Positions 48,052-57,636 of a stretch of DNA of 64,000 nt are shown here, piece by piece. Within the stretch, counting starts at the first letter, position 1; each line of letters opens with the position of its first letter. The notes beneath the pieces are model-generated. The model was not told where the DNA came from. It ran no database searches and was given only the letters and a program-made list of their open reading frames with translations. Location of the stretch: NCBI RefSeq assembly GCF_036924515.1, contig NZ_JAZHRR010000001.1, forward strand, positions 653,001-717,000, read 5' to 3'. Source of the stretch: Bradyrhizobium sp. AZCC 1610. GTDB lineage: Bacteria; Pseudomonadota; Alphaproteobacteria; Rhizobiales; Xanthobacteraceae. The translations under genes and the position numbers were made by a program.

Positions 48052-48528
48052 TCAGGGCTTGGCGGCCCGGCAGCCGGGGCTATAGGCCCAGTTGCGGTCA
48101 AGGCCGGTCACGCACCATTCTACGCCTTGGCCGAAGCCGGCAAAGCCGCCGTCCTCGATGATCGAGAAGTGCACGGTGCGCATCTTGCCGTCGCTCAGCA
48201 TCACGTCGCCGCTGCAGTAGCGGCGCGGAATGTTGTCGGACTGCCAGGGTCGGAACGCGGTTTCGTGGATCCGGCCGTAGCCAGTAATCGTCAGCGCCGA
48301 ATTCCAGAACTTGCCCTCCTTCTCCTGGAATTGGTACGCGATCGTCGACAGCGCCCGCTCGCACTCGGCGACGCGGCCATCATATTTCGGGCCGAACAGC
48401 CCGAAATTCAATTCCATCGGATTGGCGGCCTGGGCGGCATGGCTGGAGACCAGCAGGGCGAACGCCGCCGCCATCGGGCCAAGTGCTTTGGGACCGAGTG
48501 CTCTCAAGGATTTGAACAGGTTGCGCAT
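48052..48528 (-). CDS. Exported hypothetical protein
   Basis: The 158-residue protein has a signal peptide (MAAAFALLVSSHAAQA) and a mature domain with four cysteines spaced for two disulfides (AECERAL, RRYCSGD, EWCVTG and SPGCRAA). It contains a central WNSALTITGYGRIHE, then HFSIIEDGGFAGFGQGVEWC. No named family is recognised; it looks like a folded periplasmic protein. It is followed by the RNase T2 gene in the same direction. Confidence 0.7.
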   Translation of the reverse strand: MRNLFKSLRALGPKALGPMAAAFALLVSSHAAQAANPMELNFGLFGPKYDGRVAECERALSTIAYQFQEKEGKFWNSALTITGYGRIHETAFRPWQSDNIPRRYCSGDVMLSDGKMRTVHFSIIEDGGFAGFGQGVEWCVTGLDRNWAYSPGCRAAKP

Positions 48529-48694
48529 GGGGAATCCGCCGGTAAGCCAACACGCGAGACGGTGCCGCGAAGCCCTGACAAGGTCAAGTGCAGCGCGGCA
48601 ACACCTGACGACCAAGTCCGCCTCGTGCTGCAACCATTCTTTTCACGGCCATCGGCGCACACTATGGTGGGCTTCGAGCGAAATGGAGTCTGCG

Positions 48695-49015
48695 ATGCGA
48701 AGAATTATGGCCGCGTGCCTGATTGCCATGTGCCTGGTAGTAATGGGCGGAATGCTGGCGGGCGCGCCTGCGCAGGCGCAGTGGTGGGACATCGACACGG
48801 TGCCGCCGTTCAAGGGCAATGACACCGGCGGTATCATCGCCTATCCGCTCGCGATGCAGGCCGATGCCCGCCAACTCGCCGTCGATCACTGCGCCCGCTA
48901 CGGCAAGGTGGTGAAATTCCTCGGCGTGCAAGCCAATTACGGCGGCTATGTTTCCTTTGCCTGCCGCTGGGTGCCCTATGGCGCCGCCGAGCGGCCGCTG
49001 CGCACGCTTTACTGA
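48695..49015 (+). CDS. Small exported hypothetical protein
   Basis: The 106-residue protein has a signal peptide (CLIAMCLVVMGGMLAGAPAQ) and a mature chain with two cysteines (VDHCARYG and SFACRWVP). ATG 48695 follows ATGGAGTCTGCG with GGAG at good distance. No family is recognised. The next gene, also exported, follows about 100 bases later in the same direction. Confidence 0.65.
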   Translation: MRRIMAACLIAMCLVVMGGMLAGAPAQAQWWDIDTVPPFKGNDTGGIIAYPLAMQADARQLAVDHCARYGKVVKFLGVQANYGGYVSFACRWVPYGAAERPLRTLY

Positions 49016-49119
49016 GCGCGCGCCGCTACCTGATTTTCCGGCTGGACATGTTTTTGCCACGCGAAGCGTTCACTTCGCGTGCGCACAATATCGTGGAAGA
49101 ATTCAGGGGGAGCACACGC

Positions 49120-49656
49120 ATGAGACGACTGCTTCTTGTGTCTTGTTTGGCCGCTGGCCTGCTGGCCATGTTGCCCGTGAACGGCGCGGTCGCCGTGGAG
49201 CTGCCGGTGCGCAAGGCCGGTCTGTGGGAGATGAAGGTGCTGAGCACAGGCGCGCCGGTGCCTGAGATGACGATGCAGCAATGCACCGACGAGACCACCG
49301 ATAAGGACATGAGCACAGCAATGTCGCCGATGGCCAAGGAGATGTGCTCGAAGCAGGATATCCAGAAGACGTCAGCCGGCTATGTCACCGATTCCGTCTG
49401 CGGCATCGCCGGCATGACGATCAAGTCACATGCCGAGATCACCGGCGACTTCAACTCCGCCTACACCGTGAAATCGACCTCGCGCAGCGAGGGTGGCCCG
49501 GCCGGTGGAGGGCGCGACAACACCACGACGATCGAGGCCAAATGGCTTGGCGCCTGCAAGAGCGATCAAAAGCCCGGCGATACCGTGATGCCTGGCGGCA
49601 TGAAGATGAACATCAAGGACATGGAAAAGCTGAAGTCCATGATGCCGAAGAAGTAA
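49120..49656 (+). CDS. DUF3617-family exported protein
   Basis: The 178-residue protein has a signal peptide (LLVSCLAAGLLAMLPVNGAV) and the DUF3617 pattern: RKAGLWEMKVLSTG, MTMQQCTDE, EMCSKQDIQKTSAGYV, SVCGIAGMTIKSHAEITGDF and WLGACKSDQKPGDTV. The function of the family is unknown. GGGGGAGCACACGC precedes the ATG. Confidence 0.85.
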   Translation: MRRLLLVSCLAAGLLAMLPVNGAVAVELPVRKAGLWEMKVLSTGAPVPEMTMQQCTDETTDKDMSTAMSPMAKEMCSKQDIQKTSAGYVTDSVCGIAGMTIKSHAEITGDFNSAYTVKSTSRSEGGPAGGGRDNTTTIEAKWLGACKSDQKPGDTVMPGGMKMNIKDMEKLKSMMPKK

Positions 49657-49674
49657 GCGGGCTACATCGCCCAA

Positions 49675-51060
49675 TTACACCGGCACCCTTACCGCCGCGC
49701 GCAGGCCGCCCATCGGGCTGTCGCCGAGCGTGATGTCACCGCCATGTGAGCGGGCGATGTCGCGGGCGATGGCCAGCCCCAGGCCCGTGCCGCCTTCGTC
49801 CTGGTTGCGGGCATCGTCGAGCCGAAGGAACGGCTTGAACACTTCCGCGCGCATATTGGCCGGAATGCCCGGCCCGTCGTCGTCGACCGTAACCGTCAGA
49901 TAACGGTGATCGCGGTGGCCGGTGATGGCGACCGTGTTGGCGTGGCGCGCCGCGTTGGAGACGAGGTTGGCGATGCAGCGCTTGAACGAGGCCGGCTTCA
50001 CCGTCACGACCGGCAGTCCACGGAACACCACGGTCGCGGTATGGCCGTGGCGTTCTGCATCGCTGCGCAACTCTTCCAGCGCCATCGCCATGTCGGTCGG
50101 CTGCGCGATCTCGCCACTGTCGCCGCGCGCAAAGGCGAGATAGGCCTCCAGCATGCCGGCCATTTCGTCGACGTCTTTGCGCATGCCGTCGACTTCAGGG
50201 CTGTCGCCGATAAGTGCGAGTTCGAGCTTGAAGCGGGTCAGGATGGTGCGCAGATCGTGGCTGACGCCGGCCAGCATCGCGGTGCGCTGCTCGATCGAGC
50301 GCTCGACGCGCGCCTTCATTTCCAGGAACGCCTGCGCCGCGCGCCGCACCTCCCGCGCGCCGCGGGGACGGAAATTCGGTACCTCGCGGCCCTTGCCGAA
50401 ACTTTCGGCGGCGTCCGCCAGCCGCAGGATCGGCCTGATCTGGTTGCGCAAAAACAGCACCGCGACGATCAGCAGGATCGAGGAGGTGCCGAGCATCCAG
50501 AAGATGAAGATCTCCGAATTCGAGGCGTAGGCGGCGCTGCGCTGCGCGAACACCCGCATCACGGAATCGTCGAGCTGGATACGTATTTCGACCAGATTGG
50601 ACTTGCCGACGGTATCGATCCAGAACGGGCGGCGAATCTGGCGGCCGATCTGCGTCGACAGGGTCTGGTCGAGCAGCGAGAAGAACGGTTTCGGCCCGGG
50701 CTGCGGCATATCGCCGACCGGAAGAAAATCGACCACGAGCTGCAGCCGCTGTCCGATGTGGCGCAACTGCGAGCGCTCCTTGTCCTGCGGATAGAACTTG
50801 TAGACGTCGATCAGGCTGGCGATGTCCTGCACCACGGCAGCCGACAGCCGACGCGTCACCGTGTTCCAGTGCCGCTCCATGAACACGAACGCCACGACCG
50901 TTTGCAGGATCACCATCGGCACGATCATGATCAGGAGCGCCCGGGCATAGAGCCCGGTCGGCATCCAGCTCTTGAACGCGTTGCCCATCCAGCCATTGGC
51001 CCTGGAGACGCGTTGCGACGCATTGCGGATGAACGTCAGGCCGGTGTCGAGCGTGCTCAT
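49675..51060 (-). CDS. Sensor histidine kinase (EnvZ/OmpR-class)
   Basis: The 461-residue protein has two transmembrane helices (about 40-62 and 184-205) around a periplasmic domain. A HAMP region, an H box with His268 (GVSHDLRTILTRFKLE), and the ATPase boxes (ANLVSNAARHA, VDDDGPGIP, GGTGLGLAIARDIARSHGG) follow. It pairs with the response regulator gene eight bases upstream. The signal is unknown; the layout resembles EnvZ. Confidence 0.93.
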   Translation of the reverse strand: MSTLDTGLTFIRNASQRVSRANGWMGNAFKSWMPTGLYARALLIMIVPMVILQTVVAFVFMERHWNTVTRRLSAAVVQDIASLIDVYKFYPQDKERSQLRHIGQRLQLVVDFLPVGDMPQPGPKPFFSLLDQTLSTQIGRQIRRPFWIDTVGKSNLVEIRIQLDDSVMRVFAQRSAAYASNSEIFIFWMLGTSSILLIVAVLFLRNQIRPILRLADAAESFGKGREVPNFRPRGAREVRRAAQAFLEMKARVERSIEQRTAMLAGVSHDLRTILTRFKLELALIGDSPEVDGMRKDVDEMAGMLEAYLAFARGDSGEIAQPTDMAMALEELRSDAERHGHTATVVFRGLPVVTVKPASFKRCIANLVSNAARHANTVAITGHRDHRYLTVTVDDDGPGIPANMRAEVFKPFLRLDDARNQDEGGTGLGLAIARDIARSHGGDITLGDSPMGGLRAAVRVPV

Positions 51061-51068
51061 GAATTGGC

Positions 51069-51809
51069 TCAGGGCGACGCGACCAGGCGATAGCCGATGC
51101 CGCGCACCGCCTGCAGGAACAGCGGATTGGCGGGATCGCGCTCGATCTTGCGCCGCAGGCGGTTGATCTGCACGTCGACCGCGCGCTCGTTCACCGTGCC
51201 GCCCCCGGTCAGCGCCGCGCGCGGCACGGTTTCGCCGGGGCTGGCGGCCAGAATGCGCAGCATTTCGCGCTCGCGGTCGGTCAGGTGAATGATTTCCTCG
51301 CCCTGACGCAGTTCGCCGCGGTCGAGATGATAGACGTAAGGGCCGAACGCGATCTGCTCCAGCGCCTCCACCGGCGGCGGCGCGGAGCGCTTGAGGATAT
51401 TGCCGATCCGCAAGACCAGTTCGCGCGGCTCGAACGGCTTGGCGACATAATCGTCGGCGCCGATCTGCAGGCCCTCGATCCGCGCCTCCGCCTCATGGCG
51501 CGCCGTCAGCATGATGATCGGCACTGAGGAGGAGGTGCGAATGAAGCGGGCCAGATCGAAGCCGGTTTCGCCGGGCATCATGACGTCGAGGATCAGGAGA
51601 TCGAAATGCAGGCCGAGCAGCTTTGCGCGGGCGTCGTTCGCGCTCGAGGCGGTGGTGACGCGGTAACCCTCGCCCGATAGAAACCGCGACAAGAGATCGC
51701 GGATACGGCGGTCGTCGTCGACCAAGAGCAGATGCGGGGCGTCGTCGGCCAGCTGCCGCGTTGCCCGCGCGGTGGCTGCAGCGATGGTTACTCCTTGCGC
51801 CACGGTCAC
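51069..51809 (-). CDS. OmpR-family response regulator
   Basis: The 246-residue protein has a receiver domain (HLLLVDDDRRIRDLL, phospho-acceptor Asp75 in LLILDVMMPG, Lys in DDYVAKPF) and a winged-helix output domain ending VDVQINRLRRKIERDPANPL. It is the partner of the adjacent histidine kinase. Its start overlaps the stop of the MarR gene (ATGA), so MarR, regulator and kinase form one transcription unit. Confidence 0.94.
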   Translation of the reverse strand: MTVAQGVTIAAATARATRQLADDAPHLLLVDDDRRIRDLLSRFLSGEGYRVTTASSANDARAKLLGLHFDLLILDVMMPGETGFDLARFIRTSSSVPIIMLTARHEAEARIEGLQIGADDYVAKPFEPRELVLRIGNILKRSAPPPVEALEQIAFGPYVYHLDRGELRQGEEIIHLTDREREMLRILAASPGETVPRAALTGGGTVNERAVDVQINRLRRKIERDPANPLFLQAVRGIGYRLVASP

Positions 51810-52360
51810 TCCCTTGGCTTCTTGCTGCCGGTCCCGAAGATCGCCTCTAGCACCTTGTCGGGGTCGTCGCGATCGATCATCGCGCGCAGGAACTGGCTGA
51901 TAGCAGCGACGCCTTCGGGATTGATGTCCCGGAGCGCGCTTGTGATGCGATCGGTCTGCAGCCCTGCGAGCTTCGCCACCAAGGCTTCGCCCTTGGGGGT
52001 GGCGTAAAGAAGGCGCTGCCGGCGGTCGTTATTGCCGGTCTTCTGGACGATGTAGCCCTCGTCGAGCAATTGCTTGAGCACCCGGCCAAGCGACTGCTTG
52101 GTGATCCGCAGGACATCCAGGAGGTCGGCGACCTTGAGGCCGGGATAGCGGTAGACGAAATGCATCACGCGGTGATGGGCGCGGCCGAACCCGAAAGCCT
52201 CGAGCTCATGGTCGGCGTCGCCCACGAAATCGCGATAGGCGAAGAACAACAATTCGATGATGTCCCAGCGCAATTCGCCGGCCCGCGGGGCGGGGGACGT
52301 GCCGGCGGCTCCCTGCGAATCGGGGTCGGCCGGGTCCCTTGAGAAATTTACGTCAGTCAT
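51806..52360 (-). CDS. MarR-family transcriptional regulator
   Basis: The 184-residue protein has the MarR winged helix: AHHRVMHFVYRYPGLKVADL, LDVLRITKQSLGRVLKQLLD, GYIVQKTGNNDRRQRLLYAT. ATG 52360 is used. It heads the MarR-response regulator-kinase unit and is divergent from the aminotransferase gene pair, so it may act on the shared 287-bp region. Confidence 0.9.
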   Translation of the reverse strand: MTDVNFSRDPADPDSQGAAGTSPAPRAGELRWDIIELLFFAYRDFVGDADHELEAFGFGRAHHRVMHFVYRYPGLKVADLLDVLRITKQSLGRVLKQLLDEGYIVQKTGNNDRRQRLLYATPKGEALVAKLAGLQTDRITSALRDINPEGVAAISQFLRAMIDRDDPDKVLEAIFGTGSKKPRE

Positions 52361-52361
52361 G

Positions 52362-52390
52362 TTGACATATCTTGGGTTCAATGTTACAAA
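52362..52390 (+). promoter_or_regulatory. Likely sigma-70-type promoter of the aminotransferase genes
   Basis: TTGACA (52362-52367) is followed after 17 bases by TACAAA (52385-52390). It reads toward the branched-chain aminotransferase genes and starts two bases from the MarR start codon. MarR binding here would affect both directions. The leader to the first aminotransferase would be about 250 bases. Confidence 0.5.
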
Positions 52391-52647
52391 ACTGCCAGCC
52401 ACGACGAAACTTTAAGTCGTTTCGAACTTGGTGACGTGTCAGGCAGCCGGAAAAAGCCAGCAATGGCGGCAACGGCCGCAAATGGACTACCGTGCGATTG
52501 TCGAGCGGCATATCGGCAAACATACTGGACTTCGGCATTCCGCAAAAGCATGTCCTCAGTCCAGACCTATTAAGCCAGCCCGCCGGGAGCGGCAGGCCGG
52601 CGCCAGAAATCGCGCCGATTCCGACAGCAAGGGCAGGAAGCAAGGGT

Positions 52648-53724
52648 ATGAGCTTGAAATTCGACATCCAGCCTGCGGCGAATCCGACGCCGGAGCAGGA
52701 GCGCACGGCAAGGCTCGCGGACCCGGGCTTCGGCCGGATCTTCACCGATCACATGGCGATCGTGCGCTACAACCAGGCCAACGGCTGGCACGACGCGCGC
52801 GTCGAATCCCGCGCGAATTTCCCGCTCGATCCTGCCACAGCCGTCCTGCACTACGCGCAGGAGATTTTCGAAGGCCTCAAGGCCTACAGGCGCGACAACG
52901 GCGTGAACCTGTTCCGCCCCGACGCCAATGCCCGGCGCTTCAGAAACTCGGCCGAGCGCATGGCTATGGCGCCGCTGCCCGAGCCTGTGTTCATCGAAGC
53001 GGTCGAGCAGCTCGTGCGCATCGACAGCGCCTGGATACCGGGCGGCGAGGGCAGTCTCTATTTGCGGCCGTTCATGATCGCGAGCGAGGTCTTCCTCGGC
53101 GTGAAGCCGTCAGCGGAATACATCTTCGCCGTTATCGCTTCGCCCGTCGGCTCCTATTTCAAGGGCGGACCCGCGCCAGTGTCGATCTGGGTGTCGGAGA
53201 ACTACACGCGCGCCGCGATCGGCGGCACCGGCGCCGTCAAATGCGGCGGCAATTACGCCGCAAGCCTGCGCGCGCAGGCCGAGGCCATCGAGCACGGCTG
53301 CGATCAGGTCGTTTTCCTCGATGCGGTCGAGCGCCGCTACATCGAGGAACTCGGCGGCATGAATGTCTTCTTCGTGTTCGACGACGGGTCGCTGCTGACG
53401 CCGCCGCTCGGCACGATCCTGCCGGGCATCACCCGCGATTCGATCATCGCGCTCGCGAGGGATGTCGGCACGCCCGTGCGCGAGGAGCTCTACACGATCG
53501 ATCAGTGGCGCGCGGATGCCGCCAGCGGAAAGCTGAAAGAGGCCTTCGCCTGCGGCACGGCGGCCGTCATCTCGCCGATCGGCAAGGTGTGTTCCGCGAG
53601 CGGCGAGTTTCTGATCAGCGGCGGCGCGGCCGGCCCCGTCGCCATGGGGCTGCGCAAGAAGCTCGTCGACATCCAGTACGGTCGCGCGGCCGACCCGCAC
53701 GACTGGATTAGACAGGTCCTGTGA
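52648..53724 (+). CDS. ilvE: Branched-chain amino acid aminotransferase, long (BCAT2-like) form
   Basis: The 358-residue fold-type IV PLP enzyme has GFGRIFTDHMAIVRYN, AQEIFEGLKAYRR, SLYLRPFMIASEVFLGVKPS, the PLP-lysine segment GAVKCGGNYAASLRAQ and FACGTAAVISPIG. It transfers amino groups between branched-chain amino acids and 2-oxoglutarate. ATG 52648 fits the family start. The second, shorter aminotransferase begins 14 bases after its stop. Confidence 0.92.
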   Translation: MSLKFDIQPAANPTPEQERTARLADPGFGRIFTDHMAIVRYNQANGWHDARVESRANFPLDPATAVLHYAQEIFEGLKAYRRDNGVNLFRPDANARRFRNSAERMAMAPLPEPVFIEAVEQLVRIDSAWIPGGEGSLYLRPFMIASEVFLGVKPSAEYIFAVIASPVGSYFKGGPAPVSIWVSENYTRAAIGGTGAVKCGGNYAASLRAQAEAIEHGCDQVVFLDAVERRYIEELGGMNVFFVFDDGSLLTPPLGTILPGITRDSIIALARDVGTPVREELYTIDQWRADAASGKLKEAFACGTAAVISPIGKVCSASGEFLISGGAAGPVAMGLRKKLVDIQYGRAADPHDWIRQVL

Positions 53725-53738
53725 CCGGGAGAGAGACC

Positions 53739-54629
53739 ATGGGAGTGTCGTTCGACAAGATCGATGGCGTGATCTGGTATGATGGAAAGCTGGTGCCGTG
53801 GGCCGACGCCAACGTGCATATTCTCACTCATGGCCTGCACTACGCGAGCTGCGTGATCGAGGGCGAGCGCGCCTATGGCGGCAGGGTCTTCAAGAGCACG
53901 GCGCATTCCGAGCGGCTGAAGAACTCGGCCAACATCCTCGATTTCGAGATTCCGTATTCGGTGGCCGAGATCGATGCCGCAAAACAGCTCGTGATCGACA
54001 AGAACAATTTGCCGGACGCCTATCTGCGTCCGATCGCCTGGCGCGGTTCGGAGATGATGGGCGTGTCGGCGCAGACCAACACCATCCATCTCGCGATCGC
54101 CGCCTGGGACTGGCCGAGCTATTTCGATCCGGCCGAGAAATTGAAGGGCATCCGGATCGGCTTGGCCGAATACCGCCGGCCCGATCCGGCGACGATTCCG
54201 GCGCTGGCGAAGGCGTCCGGCCTCTACATGATCTGCACCATCAGTAAGCACAAGGCGGAGCGCGCAGGTTATGCCGACGCCATGATGCTGGACTGGCAGG
54301 GGCGGGTCGCCGAATGCACCGGCGCCAACATCTTCTTCATCAAGGACGGCAAGATCCACACGCCGATCGCCGACTGTTTCCTCGCCGGCATCACCCGCGC
54401 CACCGCGATCGACCTCGCCAGGCGGCGCGGCATCGAGGTGATCGAGCGCCGCATCATGCCGGAGGAGCTCGACGGCTTCACTGAGTGCTTCATCACCGGC
54501 ACCGCGGCGGAAATAACCCCGGTGTCCGAGATTGCGAATTGGAAGTTCACGCCCGGCAAGATCTCCGAGCTGTTGATGGCCGATTACACCGCCGAAGTGC
54601 AGCCCAAGGACAAGGCGGCTGCAGCGTAA
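53739..54629 (+). CDS. Branched-chain amino acid aminotransferase, short (IlvE-like) form
   Basis: The 296-residue class IV aminotransferase has VPWADANVHILTHGLHYASC, RLKNSANILDFEIPYSVAEI, YLRPIAWRG, the lysine region CTISKHKAERAGYADAMMLD and CFITGTAAEITPVSEI. It belongs to a different branch from the enzyme encoded just upstream. The close spacing suggests co-transcription and overlapping substrate ranges. GGGAGAGACC precedes the ATG. Confidence 0.9.
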   Translation: MGVSFDKIDGVIWYDGKLVPWADANVHILTHGLHYASCVIEGERAYGGRVFKSTAHSERLKNSANILDFEIPYSVAEIDAAKQLVIDKNNLPDAYLRPIAWRGSEMMGVSAQTNTIHLAIAAWDWPSYFDPAEKLKGIRIGLAEYRRPDPATIPALAKASGLYMICTISKHKAERAGYADAMMLDWQGRVAECTGANIFFIKDGKIHTPIADCFLAGITRATAIDLARRRGIEVIERRIMPEELDGFTECFITGTAAEITPVSEIANWKFTPGKISELLMADYTAEVQPKDKAAAA

Positions 54630-54637
54630 GGTCTCTC

Positions 54638-54765
54638 TCGTGTCCCGGACGCGGCGCAGCGTGCAACGCTGCTCCGCAGAGCCGGGACCCATATCGGCCG
54701 TAGTTGGACCCCGGATCAGCAGCGCACCACGGCGCAATTGCGCCGTGCTGCGCAGCGTCCGGGGA
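54638..54765. repeat. Composite palindromic element, copy 2 (CGGCGCAATTGCGCCG insert)
   Basis: The left half is GTGTCCCGG ... GCCGGGACCCATA with a GCAGCG/CGCTGC inner hairpin. The right half is GGACCCCGGA ... TCCGGGG with the palindrome ACGGCGCAATTGCGCCGT (54729-54746). It lies between the aminotransferase genes and hisS. Confidence 0.75.
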
Positions 54766-54865
54766 ACGCCGTCAGGCAATTCTGCGTCAAGCGGCCATGA
54801 CGAAGCTTGCTGTTAGCCCTGCGACGCGGTTGCCCGGCCGCGCCTTGGCTGGTACCAACGCGGCC

Positions 54866-56338
54866 ATGGCTGAAAAACCCAAAAAACCCCAGAAACTGAA
54901 GGCCCGCCTGCCGCGCGGGCTGGAGGATCGTGGCCCGGCCGCGATTGCCGCCACGCGCCAGATGGTCGAGAAAATCCGCGAAGTCTACGAGCGTTACGGC
55001 TTTGAGCCGGTGGAAACCCCGGCGATGGAGTTCACCGATGCGCTCGGAAAATTCCTGCCCGACCAGGACCGGCCGAACGAGGGTGTGTTCTCGTTCCAGG
55101 ACGACGACGAACAGTGGATCTCGCTGCGCTACGACCTGACCGCGCCGCTGGCGCGCTATGTGGCGGAGAATTTCGACGCTTTACCTAAACCCTATCGCAG
55201 CTACCGCGCCGGCTATGTCTATCGCAACGAAAAGCCAGGCCCCGGCCGCTTCCGACAGTTCATGCAGTTCGACGCCGACACGGTGGGCTCGGCCTCGCCC
55301 GCGGCCGATGCCGAGATGTGCATGATGGCGGCGGATACGATGGAAGCGCTCGGTATTCCGCGTGGCAGCTACCTGGTGAAGGTGAATAACCGCAAGGTGC
55401 TGGATGGCGTGAGGGATGCGCTTGGTATCGCCGATGACGGGCAATGGCTGACCGTGATGCGTGCGATCGACAAGCTTGATCGGCTCGGCATCTCCGGCGT
55501 TCAGCAATTGCTAGGCGACGGCCGCAAGGACGAGTCGGGCGACTTCACCAAAGGTGCCGGTCTCAAAGCGAATGATATCGCCCTGGTGGTCGGCGCGATC
55601 GAACAGGGCGCGCAGATCGATGCGCGGCTGCGCGACAGCAAGGTCGGACAGGAAGGCCGCGACGAACTCGACGCGATAAGCAAGCTCGTTACTGCATCCG
55701 GCTATGGGGCGGATCAAATCGTCATCGATCCTTCCGTCGTCCGCGGCCTCGAATATTACACTGGCCCCGTCTACGAGGTCGAACTCACCCTTGAGACCAA
55801 GGACGAAAAAGGCCGCCCCGTCCGCTTCGGCTCGATCGGCGGCGGCGGCCGTTATGACGGGCTCGTTTCGCGCTTCCGCGGCGAGCCGGTGCCGGCAACG
55901 GGATTTTCCATCGGCGTGTCGCGCCTGCAGGCCGCGCTGACGATGCTGGGCAAGCTCGATACGCGGCCGGACTTCGGGCCGGTCGTGGTCACCGTGTTCG
56001 ATCGCGATCGTGTCGCCGACTATCAGAAGATGGTCGCGCAGTTGCGCAATGCAAACATCCGCGCCGAGCTCTATCTCGGAAATCCCAAGAACATGGGCAA
56101 CCAGCTCAAATATGCCGACCGCCGGAATTCGCCTTGCGTGATCATCCAGGGCTCGGATGAAAAGGCGCGCGGCGAAATTCAGATCAAGGATCTGATAGAG
56201 GGCGCGAAGGCGGCGGCTGCGATCGCCTCCAACCAGGAATGGCGTGAAACGCGCCCGGCACAGTTTTCCTGCACCGAAGGCGAGATCGTCGCGAAGGTGC
56301 GCGAAGTACTGGCGCGCCATGACGTGAAGTGGGGATAG
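54866..56338 (+). CDS. hisS: Histidyl-tRNA synthetase
   Basis: The 490-residue class II synthetase has motif 1 around [19 protein letters not shown], motif 2 in [20 protein letters not shown], the histidine-binding QFDADTVG and [14 protein letters not shown], and motif 3 in [10 protein letters not shown] with [16 protein letters not shown] 54866 ([10 protein letters not shown]) is chosen; 54797 would add 23 poorly conserved residues. The IS4 element begins 29 bases after its stop. Confidence 0.95.
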   Translation: MAEKPKKPQKLKARLPRGLEDRGPAAIAATRQMVEKIREVYERYGFEPVETPAMEFTDALGKFLPDQDRPNEGVFSFQDDDEQWISLRYDLTAPLARYVAENFDALPKPYRSYRAGYVYRNEKPGPGRFRQFMQFDADTVGSASPAADAEMCMMAADTMEALGIPRGSYLVKVNNRKVLDGVRDALGIADDGQWLTVMRAIDKLDRLGISGVQQLLGDGRKDESGDFTKGAGLKANDIALVVGAIEQGAQIDARLRDSKVGQEGRDELDAISKLVTASGYGADQIVIDPSVVRGLEYYTGPVYEVELTLETKDEKGRPVRFGSIGGGGRYDGLVSRFRGEPVPATGFSIGVSRLQAALTMLGKLDTRPDFGPVVVTVFDRDRVADYQKMVAQLRNANIRAELYLGNPKNMGNQLKYADRRNSPCVIIQGSDEKARGEIQIKDLIEGAKAAAAIASNQEWRETRPAQFSCTEGEIVAKVREVLARHDVKWG

Positions 56339-56346
56339 TTGATTTT

Positions 56347-56366
56347 GTCATACGCGGGCTTGACCC
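56347..56366. repeat. Left fragment of a GTCAT...GGGCTTGACCC palindromic element split by the IS4 insertion
   Basis: GTCATACGCGGGCTTGACCC is the left stem of a repeat whose remainder continues at 57637. Its last 11 bases, GGGCTTGACCC (56356-56366), are one copy of the target duplication. Confidence 0.85.
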
Positions 56367-57636
56367 ACGGCTGTCCGGTTCATTGTAAGTATAATCCGAG
56401 TTTTAACTGGTTTGAGTTGATCGGGATGGGCTGTAGGGGTTCGAGCAACTGGTTGATCGGGCGCCTGCGCATGAGGTTGGAGCGGACGAGCCGGGCAAAT
56501 ACGAGGGGGCTGTGTATTGCCTTTTGAGCGAGCTGGGCCATACGCAAGATGAGAAAAGCGATCAGGGCGGTAGCGATCTGAATGCGAACGGCATTCTCGG
56601 AGACCCCGATGAAGTGCCTGATTCGAAGCGTCTGCTTGACCCAGCGGAAGAACAACTCGATCTGCCAACGCTGTTTGTAAAGGTCTGCGATCTCCTGCGC
56701 CGGCGCGTCGAGATCATTGGTCACGATGCGCAACAACTTACCGGTGTCGATGATCACGCGGATCTCCCGGACCGGAACTTGCAGCGGATTGTTGCGGCTG
56801 TTGGCGAGCCGGGCCGGCAGGTGACCGATCCGGTCGCTCACAATATTGCTGCCCTTGGGAACGCGGTTCTCCTTGACCACGCTGAACGGAGTGTTCTTCT
56901 TCAGCCGTGTCACAAAGCGGCAGCCGGCATCATCGAGCCTCGCCCACCAGCCGTAATCGTAATAACCGAGGTCGTAGACGTAGGTTACACCCGGCTCGAT
57001 CGGCATGGCTTTGGCGGCTGTGATGTCGTTGACGTTGGCCGGTGTCACCGCAAAGTAGACCGGTCGATCGGCATTCGGATCGTAGACGATATGCGCCTTG
57101 GCCCCGAACACATCGGCCGAAAACGTCGCCCAGCCTTCGCTCAGGCTAGAGAGCCGAACACTGGTGGAATCAATCAGCCGGACCGCGTCTGCCGCCGCGC
57201 GCCGCAGCCCGCGATGCGCTTGCGGCAACATTTGCGCAAACAACTCGCTAAACACTTGCCAAGGCCGTTTCGAATTGGCGTCCGACATCGTCGAACGCTT
57301 CACCGGTGTCGCTCCCACATGATAAAGTCGTGTCTCGTGGCTCGCCATTCCGGTCACGGCCTCCCGCAGGCTCGTTGCGCCGCTCAATTGCCCATACAGC
57401 AAAGCAATGAGGTGACGCTTCGTCGTCAATTTGCGCACCAACCGGTCGGCTCCGTGCTTTTCCACGATCTGTTCGAATCTAGACCAAGGAATGTGCTTCG
57501 TTAGACTATGAAATACGCTATTCTGATGCCGCATGGCGCGGATCTCCTTCCGTGTCTCGAACGTGTGCGAAGCGCTCAAAACACAGAAGAATCCACGTCA
57601 TGCACCCTGTCCATAAAAATCGAACCGGACAGCCGT
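56367..57636 (-). mobile_element. Complete IS4-family insertion sequence, 1270 bp
   Basis: The ends are perfect 15-bp inverted repeats: ACGGCTGTCCGGTTC at 56367-56381 and GAACCGGACAGCCGT at 57622-57636. The 11-bp direct repeat GGGCTTGACCC flanks it (56356-56366 and 57637-57647), within the 10-13 bp usual for IS4. One transposase gene fills the element and its stop codon overlaps the left repeat. Clean ends and an intact gene suggest a recent insertion. Confidence 0.93.
56380..57534 (-). CDS. IS4-family DDE transposase
   Basis: The 384-residue protein has an N-terminal DUF4372-like part (NSVFHSLTKHIPWSRFEQIV) and a DDE domain: Asp122 (VRLIDSTSVRL), Asp188 (TYVYDLGYYDYG) and Glu293 in the Y-(2)-R-(3)-E-(6)-K signature (Tyr286, Arg289, Glu293, Lys300; YKQRWQIELFFRWVK). 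No frameshift is present. ATG 57534 is chosen as MRHQNS fits the family start. Confidence 0.94.
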   Translation of the reverse strand: MRHQNSVFHSLTKHIPWSRFEQIVEKHGADRLVRKLTTKRHLIALLYGQLSGATSLREAVTGMASHETRLYHVGATPVKRSTMSDANSKRPWQVFSELFAQMLPQAHRGLRRAAADAVRLIDSTSVRLSSLSEGWATFSADVFGAKAHIVYDPNADRPVYFAVTPANVNDITAAKAMPIEPGVTYVYDLGYYDYGWWARLDDAGCRFVTRLKKNTPFSVVKENRVPKGSNIVSDRIGHLPARLANSRNNPLQVPVREIRVIIDTGKLLRIVTNDLDAPAQEIADLYKQRWQIELFFRWVKQTLRIRHFIGVSENAVRIQIATALIAFLILRMAQLAQKAIHSPLVFARLVRSNLMRRRPINQLLEPLQPIPINSNQLKLGLYLQ

